Shown: piece after piece, positions 17,240-26,634 of the stretch
How positions within the stretch are numbered: the stretch's first letter is position 1
How the letters are laid out: every line of letters starts with the position of its first letter
NCBI RefSeq assembly: GCF_002891535.1
Contig: NZ_PDZR01000001.1
Coordinates: forward strand, 62,001-126,000
DNA length: 64,000 nt
Reading direction: 5' to 3'
From: Methylocella silvestris
GTDB taxonomy: Bacteria > Pseudomonadota > Alphaproteobacteria > Rhizobiales > Beijerinckiaceae
Position numbers and translations under genes: made by a program
The notes under the pieces: model-generated
Database searches by the model: none
What the model was told of the DNA's origin: nothing
The model's input: the letters and a program-made list of their open reading frames with translations, nothing else

Positions 17240-17701
17240 TCAGGCGCTTCGCTTGTAGCGCTCGCCCTTGCCGAGGAGGGCGCCGTTCGAGACGGCGACG
17301 CCGAGTTCGAGGCTTTCGGCGACGCGCCGCGCCCGCTCGATGAAGAGGCTGGCTGCGCCCGGCGGGCAAATGTCGTGCGCGGTTTCCTCAAACAGGCGCA
17401 GCCATCGGTCGAAATGCGCGCCGTCGATCGGCAGCGGCGCGTGCAGCCGCATCGGCTGGCCGTGATAGGCGCCGGTCATCAGCATCAGGGAAGACCAGAA
17501 CGCGAACATTTTTTGTAAGTGCGGCTCCCAATCGTCGATCCGCGCGGCGAAGACCGGCCCGATCAGATCATCCGCGCGCACGCGCGTATAAAAGGCGCGG
17601 ATCAGCGTCTCGATCACCTTCTCGTCGACGCCGGTTTCGGCGCGGAGCTTGTCCACGATTTGCGCGCGGCGGGCGGCAGCGTCGTCGATGTCGAGCGTCA
17701 T
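17240..17701 (-). CDS. group III truncated haemoglobin
   Basis: 153-residue truncated globin. The proximal haem His is in DGAHFDRWLRLF, and the distal region has FYTRVRADDLIGPVF with a Tyr at B10 position and the characteristic EPHLQKMFAFWSSLML, typical of group III. The start at 17701 has CCGGAG upstream; the longer frame to 17839 runs through the upstream membrane-protein gene. It begins 11 bases after that gene's stop, so the two are probably co-transcribed. Likely roles are binding or detoxifying O2, NO or sulfide. Confidence 0.88.
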   Translation of the reverse strand: MTLDIDDAAARRAQIVDKLRAETGVDEKVIETLIRAFYTRVRADDLIGPVFAARIDDWEPHLQKMFAFWSSLMLMTGAYHGQPMRLHAPLPIDGAHFDRWLRLFEETAHDICPPGAASLFIERARRVAESLELGVAVSNGALLGKGERYKRSA

Positions 17702-17712
17702 ATGATCTCCGG

Positions 17713-18189
17713 TCAGAAGAGGCCCCAGCCCTGCGCGCCGGCGACCGCTCCGAAGATTGTCGCAAGGCTCAGCGTCAACAGGACGATGTGGCCGCGTTGC
17801 AAAGCTGTCAACGCGGCTTCGGGATCGCGTCGCCCCCACTCATGAAAGACGCGATGCAGAAAAAGCGGCTCGGCGATGAACAGCAAAAAGGCGAAGACGA
17901 GCCAGACAAAGACCATGGCGTGCATCCACCAGAACTCGCCCTGCGAAAATCGCGCCCATAAACCCTGGCGATAGACCATGTACAATCCGCTGAGGCCGGC
18001 CAACAGCACGGCGATGCGCGCGATCGAGGCAAAGCGCCGCTCGACCGCCTCGAAGGCCTTGAGCCGGTCAGGCCCGAGTTCGCGGCTGCGCGCGGCGGGC
18101 AGGATCGAGAGCGTGATCATGGCGACCCCGCCGATCCAGATGACGATCGCAAGAACATGAATCGCCCGCGCGGCTATGACGTCGTTCAT
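17713..18189 (-). CDS. CopD/DUF2269-like four-helix membrane protein
   Basis: 158-residue membrane protein with four hydrophobic helices (about 7-27, 52-72, 84-104, 132-152). Several His residues sit in or near helices (RAIHVLAIVIWIGG, WWMHAMVFVW, LFLHRVFHEW), as in CopD-like haem or copper proteins. I start it at the ATG at 18189 (MNDVIAARAIHV) rather than an upstream in-frame start. It precedes the truncated haemoglobin gene by 11 bases on the same strand, which suggests a haem- or gas-related role. No firm function. Confidence 0.72.
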   Translation of the reverse strand: MNDVIAARAIHVLAIVIWIGGVAMITLSILPAARSRELGPDRLKAFEAVERRFASIARIAVLLAGLSGLYMVYRQGLWARFSQGEFWWMHAMVFVWLVFAFLLFIAEPLFLHRVFHEWGRRDPEAALTALQRGHIVLLTLSLATIFGAVAGAQGWGLF

Positions 18190-18268
18190 CAAGTTTTCCG
18201 ATTTGTTCCGAACGCTAAAATACCACGCGGCGCCTTTAGCCGCCTTATGCCCGCGCAAAGCGCGCGTT

Positions 18269-19168
18269 TCATCGCCGCGCCAGCTGCTCAGCGAGAAAAT
18301 CCCCCAGGAGCTCGACGCGGGCCGGGCGCGGACCTCCCGGCGGCGTCACCAGAAAGAGGCTGCCCTGCGGCGTCAGCCAATCGGCCAGCACGCGCTCGAG
18401 CCGACCGTCGGCGAGGGCCTCTTTCACGATGAATTGGGGCAGATCGCCGACGCCAAGACCCGCGATCAGCGCCGGCATCAGCGCGTCGCCATTATTGGCG
18501 CGAAGCTGGCCCTTTGGCCTGACGGACGCCTCCTCGCCTTTTTTGTTTTTGAAGCGCCAGAGGTCGGGGCTCGCAAGATAGGTATAGCCGAGGCAGAGAT
18601 GGTCGGACAAATGCGCCGGATGCGTCGGCCTGCCATGGCGCTCGAGATAGGAGGGCGCGGCCACTGTATAGCGCGGCGAGGCGCAAAGGCGCCGTGCGAC
18701 AAGCGAGGAATCCGGCAGGACGCCCACCCGCAAAGCGGCGTCAAAACCGTCGCCTATCAGATCGACAAGCCCGTCGCTGAGGTGGAGATCAATCGAAACA
18801 TCGGGATAGCGCGTGAGGAATGCGGGCAGGATCGGCGCGACCTCGCGCAGGCCGAAGGACATCGGCGCCGCCAGCCGCACGAGGCCGCGCGGGCTCAATG
18901 ATTGCGCGATAAGGGCGCTCTCGGTCGCCTCGGCGTCGGCGACGAGCTGGCGCGCGCGCTCGGCGAGCTCACGCCCGGCGTCGGTCAAGGCCAGCCGGCG
19001 CGAGGTGCGATTGAACAGCCGGGCGCCAAGCCGGCGTTCGAGCCGGGTCAGCGCCTTTGAGATGGTCGGCGAAGACAGGCCGAGTTCGCCTGCTGCGCCT
19101 GCGATGGAGCGCATCTCGACGACCTTGGCGAAGATGGCGAGGCCTTCAAAATCCGGCAGCTTTGACAT
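18269..19168 (-). CDS. LysR-family transcriptional regulator
   Basis: 299-residue LysR regulator starting at the ATG at 19168 (MSKLPDFEGLAIF); a TTG five codons upstream is possible. The helix-turn-helix (SIAGAAGELGLSSPTISKAL) and DNA wing (RLGARLFNRTSRRLALT) are clear. It resembles the large group of one-activator LysR proteins that face quinone or pirin genes. It is divergent from pirin, with wrbA and doxX following on the plus strand, a set often controlled together in response to electrophiles or quinones; that link is inference here. Confidence 0.9.
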   Translation of the reverse strand: MSKLPDFEGLAIFAKVVEMRSIAGAAGELGLSSPTISKALTRLERRLGARLFNRTSRRLALTDAGRELAERARQLVADAEATESALIAQSLSPRGLVRLAAPMSFGLREVAPILPAFLTRYPDVSIDLHLSDGLVDLIGDGFDAALRVGVLPDSSLVARRLCASPRYTVAAPSYLERHGRPTHPAHLSDHLCLGYTYLASPDLWRFKNKKGEEASVRPKGQLRANNGDALMPALIAGLGVGDLPQFIVKEALADGRLERVLADWLTPQGSLFLVTPPGGPRPARVELLGDFLAEQLARR

Positions 19169-19284
19169 AATTTCTGGAAACAATGTCTTTCAAGAGTTTC
19201 TGTTTTTTATTCTAGCCGACGCTTTATCTTTTGCCCAGACGCCGAGCGCGAGGCGCTCGCAAAATCTCTCAACGGAGAACGCAG

Positions 19285-19986
19285 ATGATCGAACGCAGAA
19301 GTTTCAAAGGGCTCGGCGGGGCGGATCATGGCTGGCTGAAGGCCAAGCATCATTTCTCCTTCGCCAGCTATTATGATCCGGATCGCATGGGCGTCGGCGC
19401 CCTGCGCGTGTGGAACGACGACGAGATCGCGCCCAACACGGGCTTCCCGCCGCATCCGCACAAGGACATGGAGATCATCACCTACGTCCGCGAGGGCGCG
19501 ATCACCCATAAGGACAATTACGGCAATCAGGGCCGCACCGAGGCCGGCGACGTGCAGGTGATGAGCGCCGGAACAGGCATCCGCCACTCGGAATATAATC
19601 TCGAGCCGCAGGCGACGCGGATCTTCCAGATCTGGATCGAGCCGACGCGCAGCGGCGGTTCGCCCTCCTGGGGGGCGAAGCCCTTCCCGAAAGCGGAGCG
19701 CAACGGGCGGCTGGTGCCGCTCGCCAGCGGGTTTGAGAGCGACGCCGACGCGCTGCCGATCCGCGCTGACGCCCGCGTCCTTGGCGCGACGCTGAAGGCC
19801 GGCGAGAGCGTCACTTATGAGCTTGGCGCCAGCCGCAAGGGCTATCTCGTGCCGGCCAAAGGTGCGGTCGAGGTCAATGGCGTCAAACTTGAGGCGCGCG
19901 ACGGCGGAGCGATCGAGAACGAGGACAGGCTGACGATCACTGCGATCGAGGATTCCGAGGTGGTGATGGTCGACGCCGCCGCCTAA
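19285..19986 (+). CDS. pirin-family protein (YhhW-like)
   Basis: 233-residue bicupin of the pirin family. The metal-binding motif of the N-terminal cupin is intact (FPPHPHKDMEIITYV with the later H-S-E in GTGIRHSEYNLEP). E. coli YhhW has quercetin 2,3-dioxygenase activity in vitro, but most pirins have no known substrate. The ATG at 19285 has AACGGAGAACGC upstream. It is first gene of the plus-strand run pirin, wrbA, doxX, divergent from the LysR gene. Confidence 0.9.
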   Translation: MIERRSFKGLGGADHGWLKAKHHFSFASYYDPDRMGVGALRVWNDDEIAPNTGFPPHPHKDMEIITYVREGAITHKDNYGNQGRTEAGDVQVMSAGTGIRHSEYNLEPQATRIFQIWIEPTRSGGSPSWGAKPFPKAERNGRLVPLASGFESDADALPIRADARVLGATLKAGESVTYELGASRKGYLVPAKGAVEVNGVKLEARDGGAIENEDRLTITAIEDSEVVMVDAAA

Positions 19987-19994
19987 AACGGGCG

Positions 19995-20029
19995 CCGGGC
20001 GGCCAAGCGCGGCCGCCCGGGCCAGTCTT
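19995..20029 (+). terminator. terminator after pirin gene
   Basis: Perfect 10-bp G+C stem (arms 19995-20004 and 20011-20020) with a 6-base loop, followed within 10 bases by a short T-run. It would limit read-through from pirin into wrbA. Confidence 0.6.
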
Positions 20030-20069
20030 TTCGAAACGTCCAAACAGAACTTTTAAGAGGGGTTAAGCG

Positions 20070-20669
20070 ATGGCCAAAGTTCTTGTGCTTTACTATTCCG
20101 CCTACGGGCATATCGAAAAAATGGCGGAGGCGGTCGCCGAAGGCGCGCGCGAAGCCGGCGCCGAGGTCGACATCAAGCGCGTGCCGGAACTCGTGCCGCT
20201 CGAGATCGCGCAGAAATCTCATTTCAAGCTGGATCAGGCGGCGCCGGTCGCGACGATCGCCGATCTTGAGCATTATGACGCGATCATTGTCGGCACGGGC
20301 ACGCGCTTTGGCCGCATGAGTTCGCAGATGGCGAATTTTCTCGATCAGGCCGGCGGCCTCTGGATGCGCGGCGCGCTCAATGGCAAGGTCGGCGCGGCCT
20401 TCACCTCGAGCGCGACGCAGCATGGCGGTCAGGAAGTCACGCTGTTTTCAATCATCACCAATCTGCTGCATTTTGGCCTCGTGATCGTTGGCCTCGACTA
20501 CGGATTCGCCGGGCAGGGGCGGCTCGACGAGATAACTGGCGGCTCGCCCTATGGCGCGACCACCATCGCGGCCAGCGACGGATCGCGCCAGCCGAGCGAG
20601 ACCGAGCTTGCCGGCGCGCGCTATCAGGGCCGCAGGGTCGCCGAAGTCGCGGGCAAGCTCAAAGGCTGA
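20070..20669 (+). CDS. wrbA: NAD(P)H:quinone oxidoreductase WrbA
   Basis: 199-residue flavodoxin-like NAD(P)H:quinone oxidoreductase of the WrbA type; it reduces quinones by two electrons to avoid semiquinones. The FMN phosphate loop is [12 protein letters not shown], and the family blocks [31 protein letters not shown] and [11 protein letters not shown] are present. The start has AAGAGGGG nearby. It follows pirin after a hairpin terminator and precedes doxX by 27 bases. Confidence 0.95.
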   Translation: MAKVLVLYYSAYGHIEKMAEAVAEGAREAGAEVDIKRVPELVPLEIAQKSHFKLDQAAPVATIADLEHYDAIIVGTGTRFGRMSSQMANFLDQAGGLWMRGALNGKVGAAFTSSATQHGGQEVTLFSIITNLLHFGLVIVGLDYGFAGQGRLDEITGGSPYGATTIAASDGSRQPSETELAGARYQGRRVAEVAGKLKG

Positions 20670-20696
20670 GCGCGATCCGCAGAAAGGTCGAATTTC

Positions 20697-21104
20697 ATGG
20701 CGCGTTATCAGGACTATGCGGCGGCGCTCGGACGGGCGCTGCTTGCGGCGATCTTCATCATCAGCGGCGTCGGCAAGCTTCTGGCGCCGGCCGCGACCAA
20801 AGCCTATATGGCCTCCGCCGGGATGCCTTTGGTCGATCTCTTCTACCTTGGCGCCGTCGCCATGGAGCTTGGCGTCGGCCTGTTGTTTCTTTTCGGCTAT
20901 CAGACACGTCTCGCCGCATTGGCGCTGGCGCTTTTCTCGGTGGTGACCGCGACGATCTTTCATCATGATTTTGCCGATCAGGCGCATTGGCTGGCGTTCC
21001 TCAAGGATATCGCCATCGCCGGCGGCTTTCTGCAGGTCTACGCCTTCGGCGGCGGTTCCTGCAGTCTTGACGCCTGTTTATCAGCACGCGGGCTTGCGTC
21101 TTGA
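20697..21104 (+). CDS. DoxX-family membrane protein
   Basis: 135-residue DoxX-family protein with four hydrophobic helices (about 10-30, 45-66, 70-90, 103-118). The first helix and loop (GRALLAAIFIISGVGKLLAP) are typical. DoxX proteins are often found with quinone or thiol redox genes, as here behind wrbA. Function is otherwise unknown. A hairpin at 21180-21200 lies downstream. Confidence 0.87.
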   Translation: MARYQDYAAALGRALLAAIFIISGVGKLLAPAATKAYMASAGMPLVDLFYLGAVAMELGVGLLFLFGYQTRLAALALALFSVVTATIFHHDFADQAHWLAFLKDIAIAGGFLQVYAFGGGSCSLDACLSARGLAS

Positions 21105-21179
21105 CGGCGGCGCGGTTCTATGGGGAGCTTGGCTTGTTGCGCGGCGCCCCGAATCAAGGGCTCTGGCGCAAGCTGGATC

Positions 21180-21200
21180 AAGAGCGGCGCGCCGCTCTTT
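21180..21200 (+). terminator. hairpin downstream of doxX
   Basis: A 20-bp perfect palindrome (AAGAGCGG, CGCG, CCGCTCTT) ends in a TTT. It lies 76 bases after doxX and 28 bases before the DUF2853 gene. Confidence 0.5.
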
Positions 21201-21227
21201 CGCCCCGGGAAACAAGGACGCGCCGCC

Positions 21228-21545
21228 ATGACGGATCATCTCGCAGACGTCAAGAAATATGCCGCCAAGCCCGTCGATGAGGCGGCTGTCGCCGGCCTTG
21301 AGAAAAACTACAGGCTTGTGTTGAGCAACGCCGATTCGCGCTATGTCGCCTGTTCCGATCCCGCCGAAGTTGAGCGGGTGCGCGAAAATTTCCTGAAGAA
21401 GAAACTTGGCCTGACCGAGGGCGATCTCGACGGCGCGATCAAATCCGTGTGCGTCGCGATGAAGGAAGACCGCACCAAGTCGCGGCTGACCTTTTATTAT
21501 TTGCTGGCCGAACATTTCGGCAAGCTCGATACGTTCAAGGGCTAG
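21228..21545 (+). CDS. DUF2853-family small protein
   Basis: 105-residue soluble protein of the DUF2853 family, recognised from MTDHLADVKKYAAK, the central ENFLKKKLGL and the end RLTFYYLLAEHFGKL. The ATG at 21228 lies after a CGCCGCC stretch; the longer open frame from 21120 crosses a hairpin and looks non-coding. It is mostly helical. No known function, and its neighbours give none. Confidence 0.82.
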   Translation: MTDHLADVKKYAAKPVDEAAVAGLEKNYRLVLSNADSRYVACSDPAEVERVRENFLKKKLGLTEGDLDGAIKSVCVAMKEDRTKSRLTFYYLLAEHFGKLDTFKG

Positions 21546-21625
21546 AATTTTCGGGACGGATCGGTTCCCGGCTCCGTCTTCCGCTTCCGATCGCCGTCCT
21601 TAAAACGCCGGGCGGACCGGCCGCC

Positions 21626-22615
21626 CTATTGGCGGATGCGCCGGACGTTCTCGTCCAGCAGGCGGCGCATTTGCACCGAGGTGTCCTCGGCCGCGGACAA
21701 AGACAGCACCGGAACGCCGATCTCTCTCTCGATCGTCAACAGTCCCTGCGCCTGCGCGTCGGCATAATCGAACAGGCGTTGGCGAATGCGGCCACGGCCG
21801 AATTCGAGGTCGATCTGCACCTCGCCGCCGCTGAAGATGATCTCGCCCGTTTTCGGCAGGTCCAACAGATAGGGATCATAGGCGCAGACGGCGACGACTT
21901 CATTGACCTCGGCGAGTTTTTGCAGAGCGGCGCGCGCATGCGCGCCATGGCCTTGAAAATCGCTGATGACAATGACGAGGCTGCCGCTCGCGCGCTCCAG
22001 AGTTTCGCATTGGAGCGCCTTTTCGAGCTGCGAAGGCGCACGCGGCTGCGCCGGCCTGGCGCGAAGCTCGGCGTTTTGCGCAGCGATCGCCTTGATGAAG
22101 GTCATCGCCGCGGAACTGCCGGGCGACGGATCGACGGCCTCGATGGCGGCGTCGTTGAAAATAACGCCTCCGATCGGCGCGCCGTCGTCGAGGGCGCGCC
22201 AGATGCAAAGCGCGGCGGCCTCAGCCGCTGCGACAGATTTCAGCGAACGGCGCGACCCGTAAAACATGCATTGGCGTTGGTCGACGACGATGAAAACCGG
22301 CCTCGGCGGCGTCTCGTCCGCCGCGGCAAGGTCTGAGTCCCCGAGGCGTCGGCGCCGGTCGGGTCCGGGAAGATCGCCGGACATCAGCGAACCGAACACG
22401 TCGGAGGCCGGCGGCAAGTTGGAGCCGCGCTGACGCCGGCTCGATATCACGCTTTGCCTCGGCTGGCGCGACTGCCAGCCCATGTCCCGCGCCGCCGCGT
22501 GCAGCTCAACGAGATCAGCAACGGAAATGTAACGACCGAACCTTGAAGAGGAAGAGGCGTCCCGAACGCGGCGCGGCGCACACGAGCGGCCCATGGCGGC
22601 GTAGGAAACGGCCAT
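21626..22615 (-). CDS. DUF58-like protein with degenerate VWA-type region
   Basis: 329-residue protein that resembles DUF58 proteins. A strand of the form VFIVVDQRQCMFYGSRRSLK sits where DUF58/VWA proteins have the metal-binding D-x-S-x-S, but here the serines are replaced by Arg/Cys, so metal binding may be lost. The later VIVISDFQGHG keeps the second VWA strand. The ATG at 22615 has AAGGA upstream. DUF58 genes normally lie next to a MoxR AAA+ ATPase; none is present. It is convergent with the DUF2853 gene and divergent from the Rieske-reductase gene. Confidence 0.7.
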   Translation of the reverse strand: MAVSYAAMGRSCAPRRVRDASSSSRFGRYISVADLVELHAAARDMGWQSRQPRQSVISSRRQRGSNLPPASDVFGSLMSGDLPGPDRRRRLGDSDLAAADETPPRPVFIVVDQRQCMFYGSRRSLKSVAAAEAAALCIWRALDDGAPIGGVIFNDAAIEAVDPSPGSSAAMTFIKAIAAQNAELRARPAQPRAPSQLEKALQCETLERASGSLVIVISDFQGHGAHARAALQKLAEVNEVVAVCAYDPYLLDLPKTGEIIFSGGEVQIDLEFGRGRIRQRLFDYADAQAQGLLTIEREIGVPVLSLSAAEDTSVQMRRLLDENVRRIRQ

Positions 22616-22823
22616 TGCTTATCCTTGATCGAGGGTTGGTCGGCGTGGAAAGCTGGCGGCGCTGAGCGGCAAGGCCGGACGACTTCCTCAAGATAGAAGG
22701 CGCATTGATTTTGCGCAAGCATCTAAAACTTTGATGGATTCCGTTTGTGGCGCAGATGGCCGCGATCCGAGGCAACGCGCGAGCGCCCAAAGCGTTAGCT
22801 TTTTCGCTTGCGAGGAGATCGCT

Positions 22824-24356
22824 ATGGCGACGAACGAGAACACAAAAAGCGAAGGCGGCCGGCCTGATTTCAACCATGGCGTCGCAATCGAGGCGCTGCC
22901 GGACGGCCGACTGATCGAGGGCGAATATGGCGGAAAGAGCGTCCTCGTGCTGCGCCGCGGCGAGGATATTCGGGTCTTTCGCGGAACCTGCACCCATCTT
23001 GGCGCGCCGCTCAGCGAAGGCTCGCTGTCCGGCGATCGCTTGCGTTGTCCCTGGCATCAAGCCTGCTTCGACATGCAAACCGGCGAGGCGATCGCCGCGC
23101 CCGCCTTTGCAGCCTTGAAGCGTTATGGGGTGCGCCGCGAGGGACAAATTATTCATCTTGAGGCCCCGCAATCCGTTGCGCCCGCCAGGACGAACAATGC
23201 GGCCTCGGCGGGCTTCGTCATCATCGGCGGCGGCGCGGCCGGATTCGCAGCGGCCGATATGCTGTGCCGCCACGGCGCTGGAAGCGGCGTCACTCTCGTT
23301 TCCGAAGATCAGTCGCCGCCCTATGAGCGCACTTTGCTCACCAAGGATTTTCTCGACGGCTCATGGGACGATCCGCGCATCAATCTTGGCGCGGAGCCGC
23401 TCGATCGGCGCGGCGTTACGCTGCGACTCGGCGCCAAGGCCGCGCGCGTCGACAGGGACCGCCATGTTGTCCGGCTCGCCGATGGACGCGAGCTTTCCTA
23501 CCAGAAGCTCCTGCTCGCGCCGGGAGCTGCGCCGCGCTGGCCGGATTTTCCCGGCGCGCGCCTGCCGCAGGCGCATGTGCTGCGCACCCTCGCCGATTGC
23601 CGGGCGATCGTCGCCGCCGCCAAAGAGGCGCGCCGCGTCGTCATTCTCGGATCGAGCTTCATCGGCCTTGAGGCGGCGGCGAGCCTGCGCACGCGCGGCC
23701 TTGAGGTCGACGTCGTCAGTCAGGATACGGCGCCGATGCAGCGCGTGTTCGGACCCGAAATCTCGACGGCCATGGTCGCGACGCATCGAAAGAACGGCGT
23801 CCGCCTGCATCTTGGGCGTCAAATCAAGAATTTCGACGGCGCGGCGGTGACGCTCGATGACGGCGCCAACCTTCCCGCCGATTTTCTTCTCGTCGGCATC
23901 GGCGTCACGCCGCGCCTCGATCTTGCCGAAGAGGCAGGGCTCAGCGTCGAAAAGGGCGTCGTCGTCGACCAATTCCTGAGGACGAGCGACCCCGACATCT
24001 TCGCCGCCGGCGATATTGCGGCGTGGCCCGATCCGCACAGCGGTCAGCGGCTGCGCGTCGAACATTGGAATGTCGCCGTGCGGCAGGGCCAGGTGGCGGC
24101 GCAGAACATGCTGGGCGGCGAAATCCCCTATCGCGACGTCCCGTTCTTCTGGACACGGCAGTTCGATTTTTCGCCGCTCTATCTCGGCCACGCAACGGAA
24201 TGGGACGAGATCAAAATCGATGGCGACATTGAGCGCCGTGACTGCGCCGTCCGCTATATTCGCGCCGGCCGCGTGATGGCGAGCGTGATGATCGGACGCG
24301 AGCGCGAATGCCTCGAAGAGCGGGAGCGGATGGAGCACGCGCTTGCGCCAAGCTGA
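22824..24356 (+). CDS. Rieske-domain FAD/NAD ferredoxin-reductase-like protein (AIF type)
   Basis: 510-residue fusion. Residues about 18-112 form a Rieske [2Fe-2S] domain with ligands Cys56/His58 (CTHLG) and Cys75/His78 (CPWHQACF). Residues about 128-430 form an AIF/BphA4-type flavoprotein with the FAD loop FVIIGGGAAGFAAADML, the NAD loop VVILGSSFIGLEAA and the FAD aspartate in DIFAAGDIAAWPD. The C-terminal reductase domain closes the protein. The ATG at 22824 has AGGAG upstream. No partner oxygenase is nearby, so the electron acceptor is unknown. Human AIFL has the same order of domains. Confidence 0.9.
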   Translation: MATNENTKSEGGRPDFNHGVAIEALPDGRLIEGEYGGKSVLVLRRGEDIRVFRGTCTHLGAPLSEGSLSGDRLRCPWHQACFDMQTGEAIAAPAFAALKRYGVRREGQIIHLEAPQSVAPARTNNAASAGFVIIGGGAAGFAAADMLCRHGAGSGVTLVSEDQSPPYERTLLTKDFLDGSWDDPRINLGAEPLDRRGVTLRLGAKAARVDRDRHVVRLADGRELSYQKLLLAPGAAPRWPDFPGARLPQAHVLRTLADCRAIVAAAKEARRVVILGSSFIGLEAAASLRTRGLEVDVVSQDTAPMQRVFGPEISTAMVATHRKNGVRLHLGRQIKNFDGAAVTLDDGANLPADFLLVGIGVTPRLDLAEEAGLSVEKGVVVDQFLRTSDPDIFAAGDIAAWPDPHSGQRLRVEHWNVAVRQGQVAAQNMLGGEIPYRDVPFFWTRQFDFSPLYLGHATEWDEIKIDGDIERRDCAVRYIRAGRVMASVMIGRERECLEERERMEHALAPS

Positions 24357-24420
24357 TCTGCCGCGGCTGCGACCGCTCGCTTGAGCTTTACGAAAGGGCG
24401 GGCGCCGGTTAGGGAAGTCC

Positions 24421-25233
24421 GTGCTTTCCGAACCGCCCAAAGCCTTCGTGGCCGCCGTCTTGAAGACGACGCGTTCTGACGCCCTTCGCGGGCGCATCAG
24501 GCTGCTCGCTCTTGGCGTTTGCTCGCTTTGGGTGCTGGCCGTCGGCGCCGTCGCCGCCATCGACAGCAATGCGCTTTGGACCATCGTGCATGGCCCATGC
24601 ACCTTCAATGAAACGCATTTCAAGAGTCCCGCGCCTTGCGCACGAATCAATCTCAAGGACGGCGAAGCGGGCGGCTGGGCGGTGCTGAAGGACATTGTCG
24701 GGCGCACGCAATTCCTGCTCATCCCGACGCGGCGCCTCTCCGGCATGGAAGATCCGCTGCTTGGCGGAGACGAATTGCCGAATTACTGGATTCCGGCCTG
24801 GGCGACGCGCAAACTGGTCGCCGCCAACGCCAAAAAGGCGCTGGCGCGCGACGAGATTGCCATGGCCATCAACGGCGCCGGCGCGCGCAGCCAGAACCAA
24901 TTGCATATTCACGTCGATTGCGTCCGTCCGGCCGTCCGCGACGAGCTTCGCAAACGCGCGTCGGAGATCGGAACGGACTGGGCCGATTTCCGCATGTTGG
25001 GCCAGAACTACCGCGCGCGGCGGATTGATGGGGAAGAGCCGCAGCCTGACCCGTTCCGCCTGCTCGCGGAGGACAAACGTTCGCTGCCCCTGCGCGATGA
25101 TTCGCTGGCGGTGATCGGCGCAAGCTTCGCCGATGGCGCGCCCGGCTTTATCGCAATCGCGCAGCAGGCGCCGGGGGGCGCGACGCATCTTGAGGATCTG
25201 CAAGACCATTTCTGCAAAGTTGCCGACGAATAG
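24421..25233 (+). CDS. cdh: CDP-diacylglycerol pyrophosphatase
   Basis: 270-residue protein of the CDP-diacylglycerol diphosphatase (Cdh) family, a HIT-like hydrolase that splits CDP-diacylglycerol into CMP and phosphatidate. The HIT-type motif is SQNQLHIHVDC, and a hydrophobic helix at about residues 27-47 should anchor it to the membrane with the active domain outside. The start is a GTG at 24421. It precedes recF by 86 bases but shares no function with it. Confidence 0.85.
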   Translation: MLSEPPKAFVAAVLKTTRSDALRGRIRLLALGVCSLWVLAVGAVAAIDSNALWTIVHGPCTFNETHFKSPAPCARINLKDGEAGGWAVLKDIVGRTQFLLIPTRRLSGMEDPLLGGDELPNYWIPAWATRKLVAANAKKALARDEIAMAINGAGARSQNQLHIHVDCVRPAVRDELRKRASEIGTDWADFRMLGQNYRARRIDGEEPQPDPFRLLAEDKRSLPLRDDSLAVIGASFADGAPGFIAIAQQAPGGATHLEDLQDHFCKVADE

Positions 25234-25319
25234 CTTCTTTCCGGCGGAAAGCGCAAAGTCGGGCGATTCCGCCGCGCCGAATTCTGCCCTAAGCTGTTCT
25301 GGCGGCGAGCGCGCGCCTG

Positions 25320-26531
25320 ATGAACCCTGGATCCATGCAGACTGAAGCCCTCGCAACCCACGCGTCGCCCGCGCCGCCGCCCCAGCTGGCGCGGCGGGGA
25401 GTCCGGCGTCTGACGCTGGCCGATTTTCGCTCCTATGCGTCGCTTGACATGGAAATCCTGGCGCAGACGGTCGTGCTGACCGGCGACAACGGCGCCGGCA
25501 AGACCAATGTGCTCGAGGCTCTGTCGCTCCTGACCCCCGGTCGGGGCCTGCGCCGCGCCGAGCTTTCCAATTGCGCCCGGAATAGCGGCGGCGGAGGTTT
25601 CGCCGTCTCGATCGAAATCGACGCCGAGGGCGGACGGCTGCAGCTTGGGACCGGCGTCGAGCCGAATGGCGGGGCGGCGCCGGCGCGCAAATTTCGCATC
25701 GATCGGGAACCCGCTCCCTCGATCCGGGCCTTTTGCGACCATATTCGCGTCGTCTGGCTGACGCCCGCCATGGACGGGCTTTTTGTCGGCTCGCCCGGCG
25801 ACCGCCGGCGCTTCCTCGACCGGCTGGTGCTGTCGCTCGACGCCGATCATGGCGCGCGGGTCAGTGCGCTGGAGCGCGCTTTGCGCAGCCGCAACCGGCT
25901 GCTTGAGGAGCGCGGCGGCGGCAATGAACGGCTCTGGCTCGATGCGGTGGAGCGCGAGGTCGCCGAGCTTGCGATCGCCGTGGCCGCGGCGCGGTTCGAG
26001 ACGGTCAGCAAGCTCGCCGCCCTGATCGCCCAGGCCGGGCCGGAGACGGAGGGCGGCTTTCCGCTCGCCGAGCTGAGCCTCGATGGCGACATCGATCGCC
26101 TGATCGAGACGCGGCCGGCGCTCGAGGCCGAGGACGAATATCGCAAAATCCTGCGCGACAACCGCGCCCGCGACGCGAGCGCCGGCCGCACGCTGATCGG
26201 CCCGCAGTCGAGCGATCTTGCCGTCCGGCATGCGCGCAAACAGGCTGCGGCGTCCCACAGCTCGACCGGCGAGCAGAAAGCCCTGCTCGTCGGCCTCATT
26301 CTGGCGCAGGCGCGACTTATCAAGGCGATGAGCGGGCTCGCGCCCCTGGTCCTGCTCGACGAGATCGCCGCCCATTTCGACCCGAAGCGCCGCGCGGCGC
26401 TCTATGAACTGCTTGGCGCGCTTGGCGCTCAGGTCTGGCTGACCGGGGCGGACCCCAGCGCTTTCGCCGAGCTCAAGGGCAAGGCGCAAATGCTCCAGGT
26501 CACGCCCGGCGCGATCCGTGAGTTGCATTGA
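25320..26531 (+). CDS. recF: DNA replication/repair protein RecF
   Basis: 403-residue SMC-like ATPase that loads RecA at single-strand gaps with RecO and RecR. It has the Walker A loop TGDNGAGKTNVLEAL, the ABC signature region HSSTGEQKALLVGLI and Walker B PLVLLDEIAAHFD. A 25-residue Ala/Pro-rich N-terminal extension precedes the usual start; an ATG at 25335 is an alternative. In many bacteria recF lies next to dnaN and gyrB; here it lies between cdh and ftsY. Confidence 0.95.
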   Translation: MNPGSMQTEALATHASPAPPPQLARRGVRRLTLADFRSYASLDMEILAQTVVLTGDNGAGKTNVLEALSLLTPGRGLRRAELSNCARNSGGGGFAVSIEIDAEGGRLQLGTGVEPNGGAAPARKFRIDREPAPSIRAFCDHIRVVWLTPAMDGLFVGSPGDRRRFLDRLVLSLDADHGARVSALERALRSRNRLLEERGGGNERLWLDAVEREVAELAIAVAAARFETVSKLAALIAQAGPETEGGFPLAELSLDGDIDRLIETRPALEAEDEYRKILRDNRARDASAGRTLIGPQSSDLAVRHARKQAAASHSSTGEQKALLVGLILAQARLIKAMSGLAPLVLLDEIAAHFDPKRRAALYELLGALGAQVWLTGADPSAFAELKGKAQMLQVTPGAIRELH

Positions 26532-26634
26532 GTTTTGGAGAAACGCCTGCGCGGCGCGGCGGCGCCCTATATAGGGTTCGGCCCCTTTTAAGAGCGGCGT
26601 CTGCGCGCCTCAGCGCCGGGAACGGGACGTTTTG

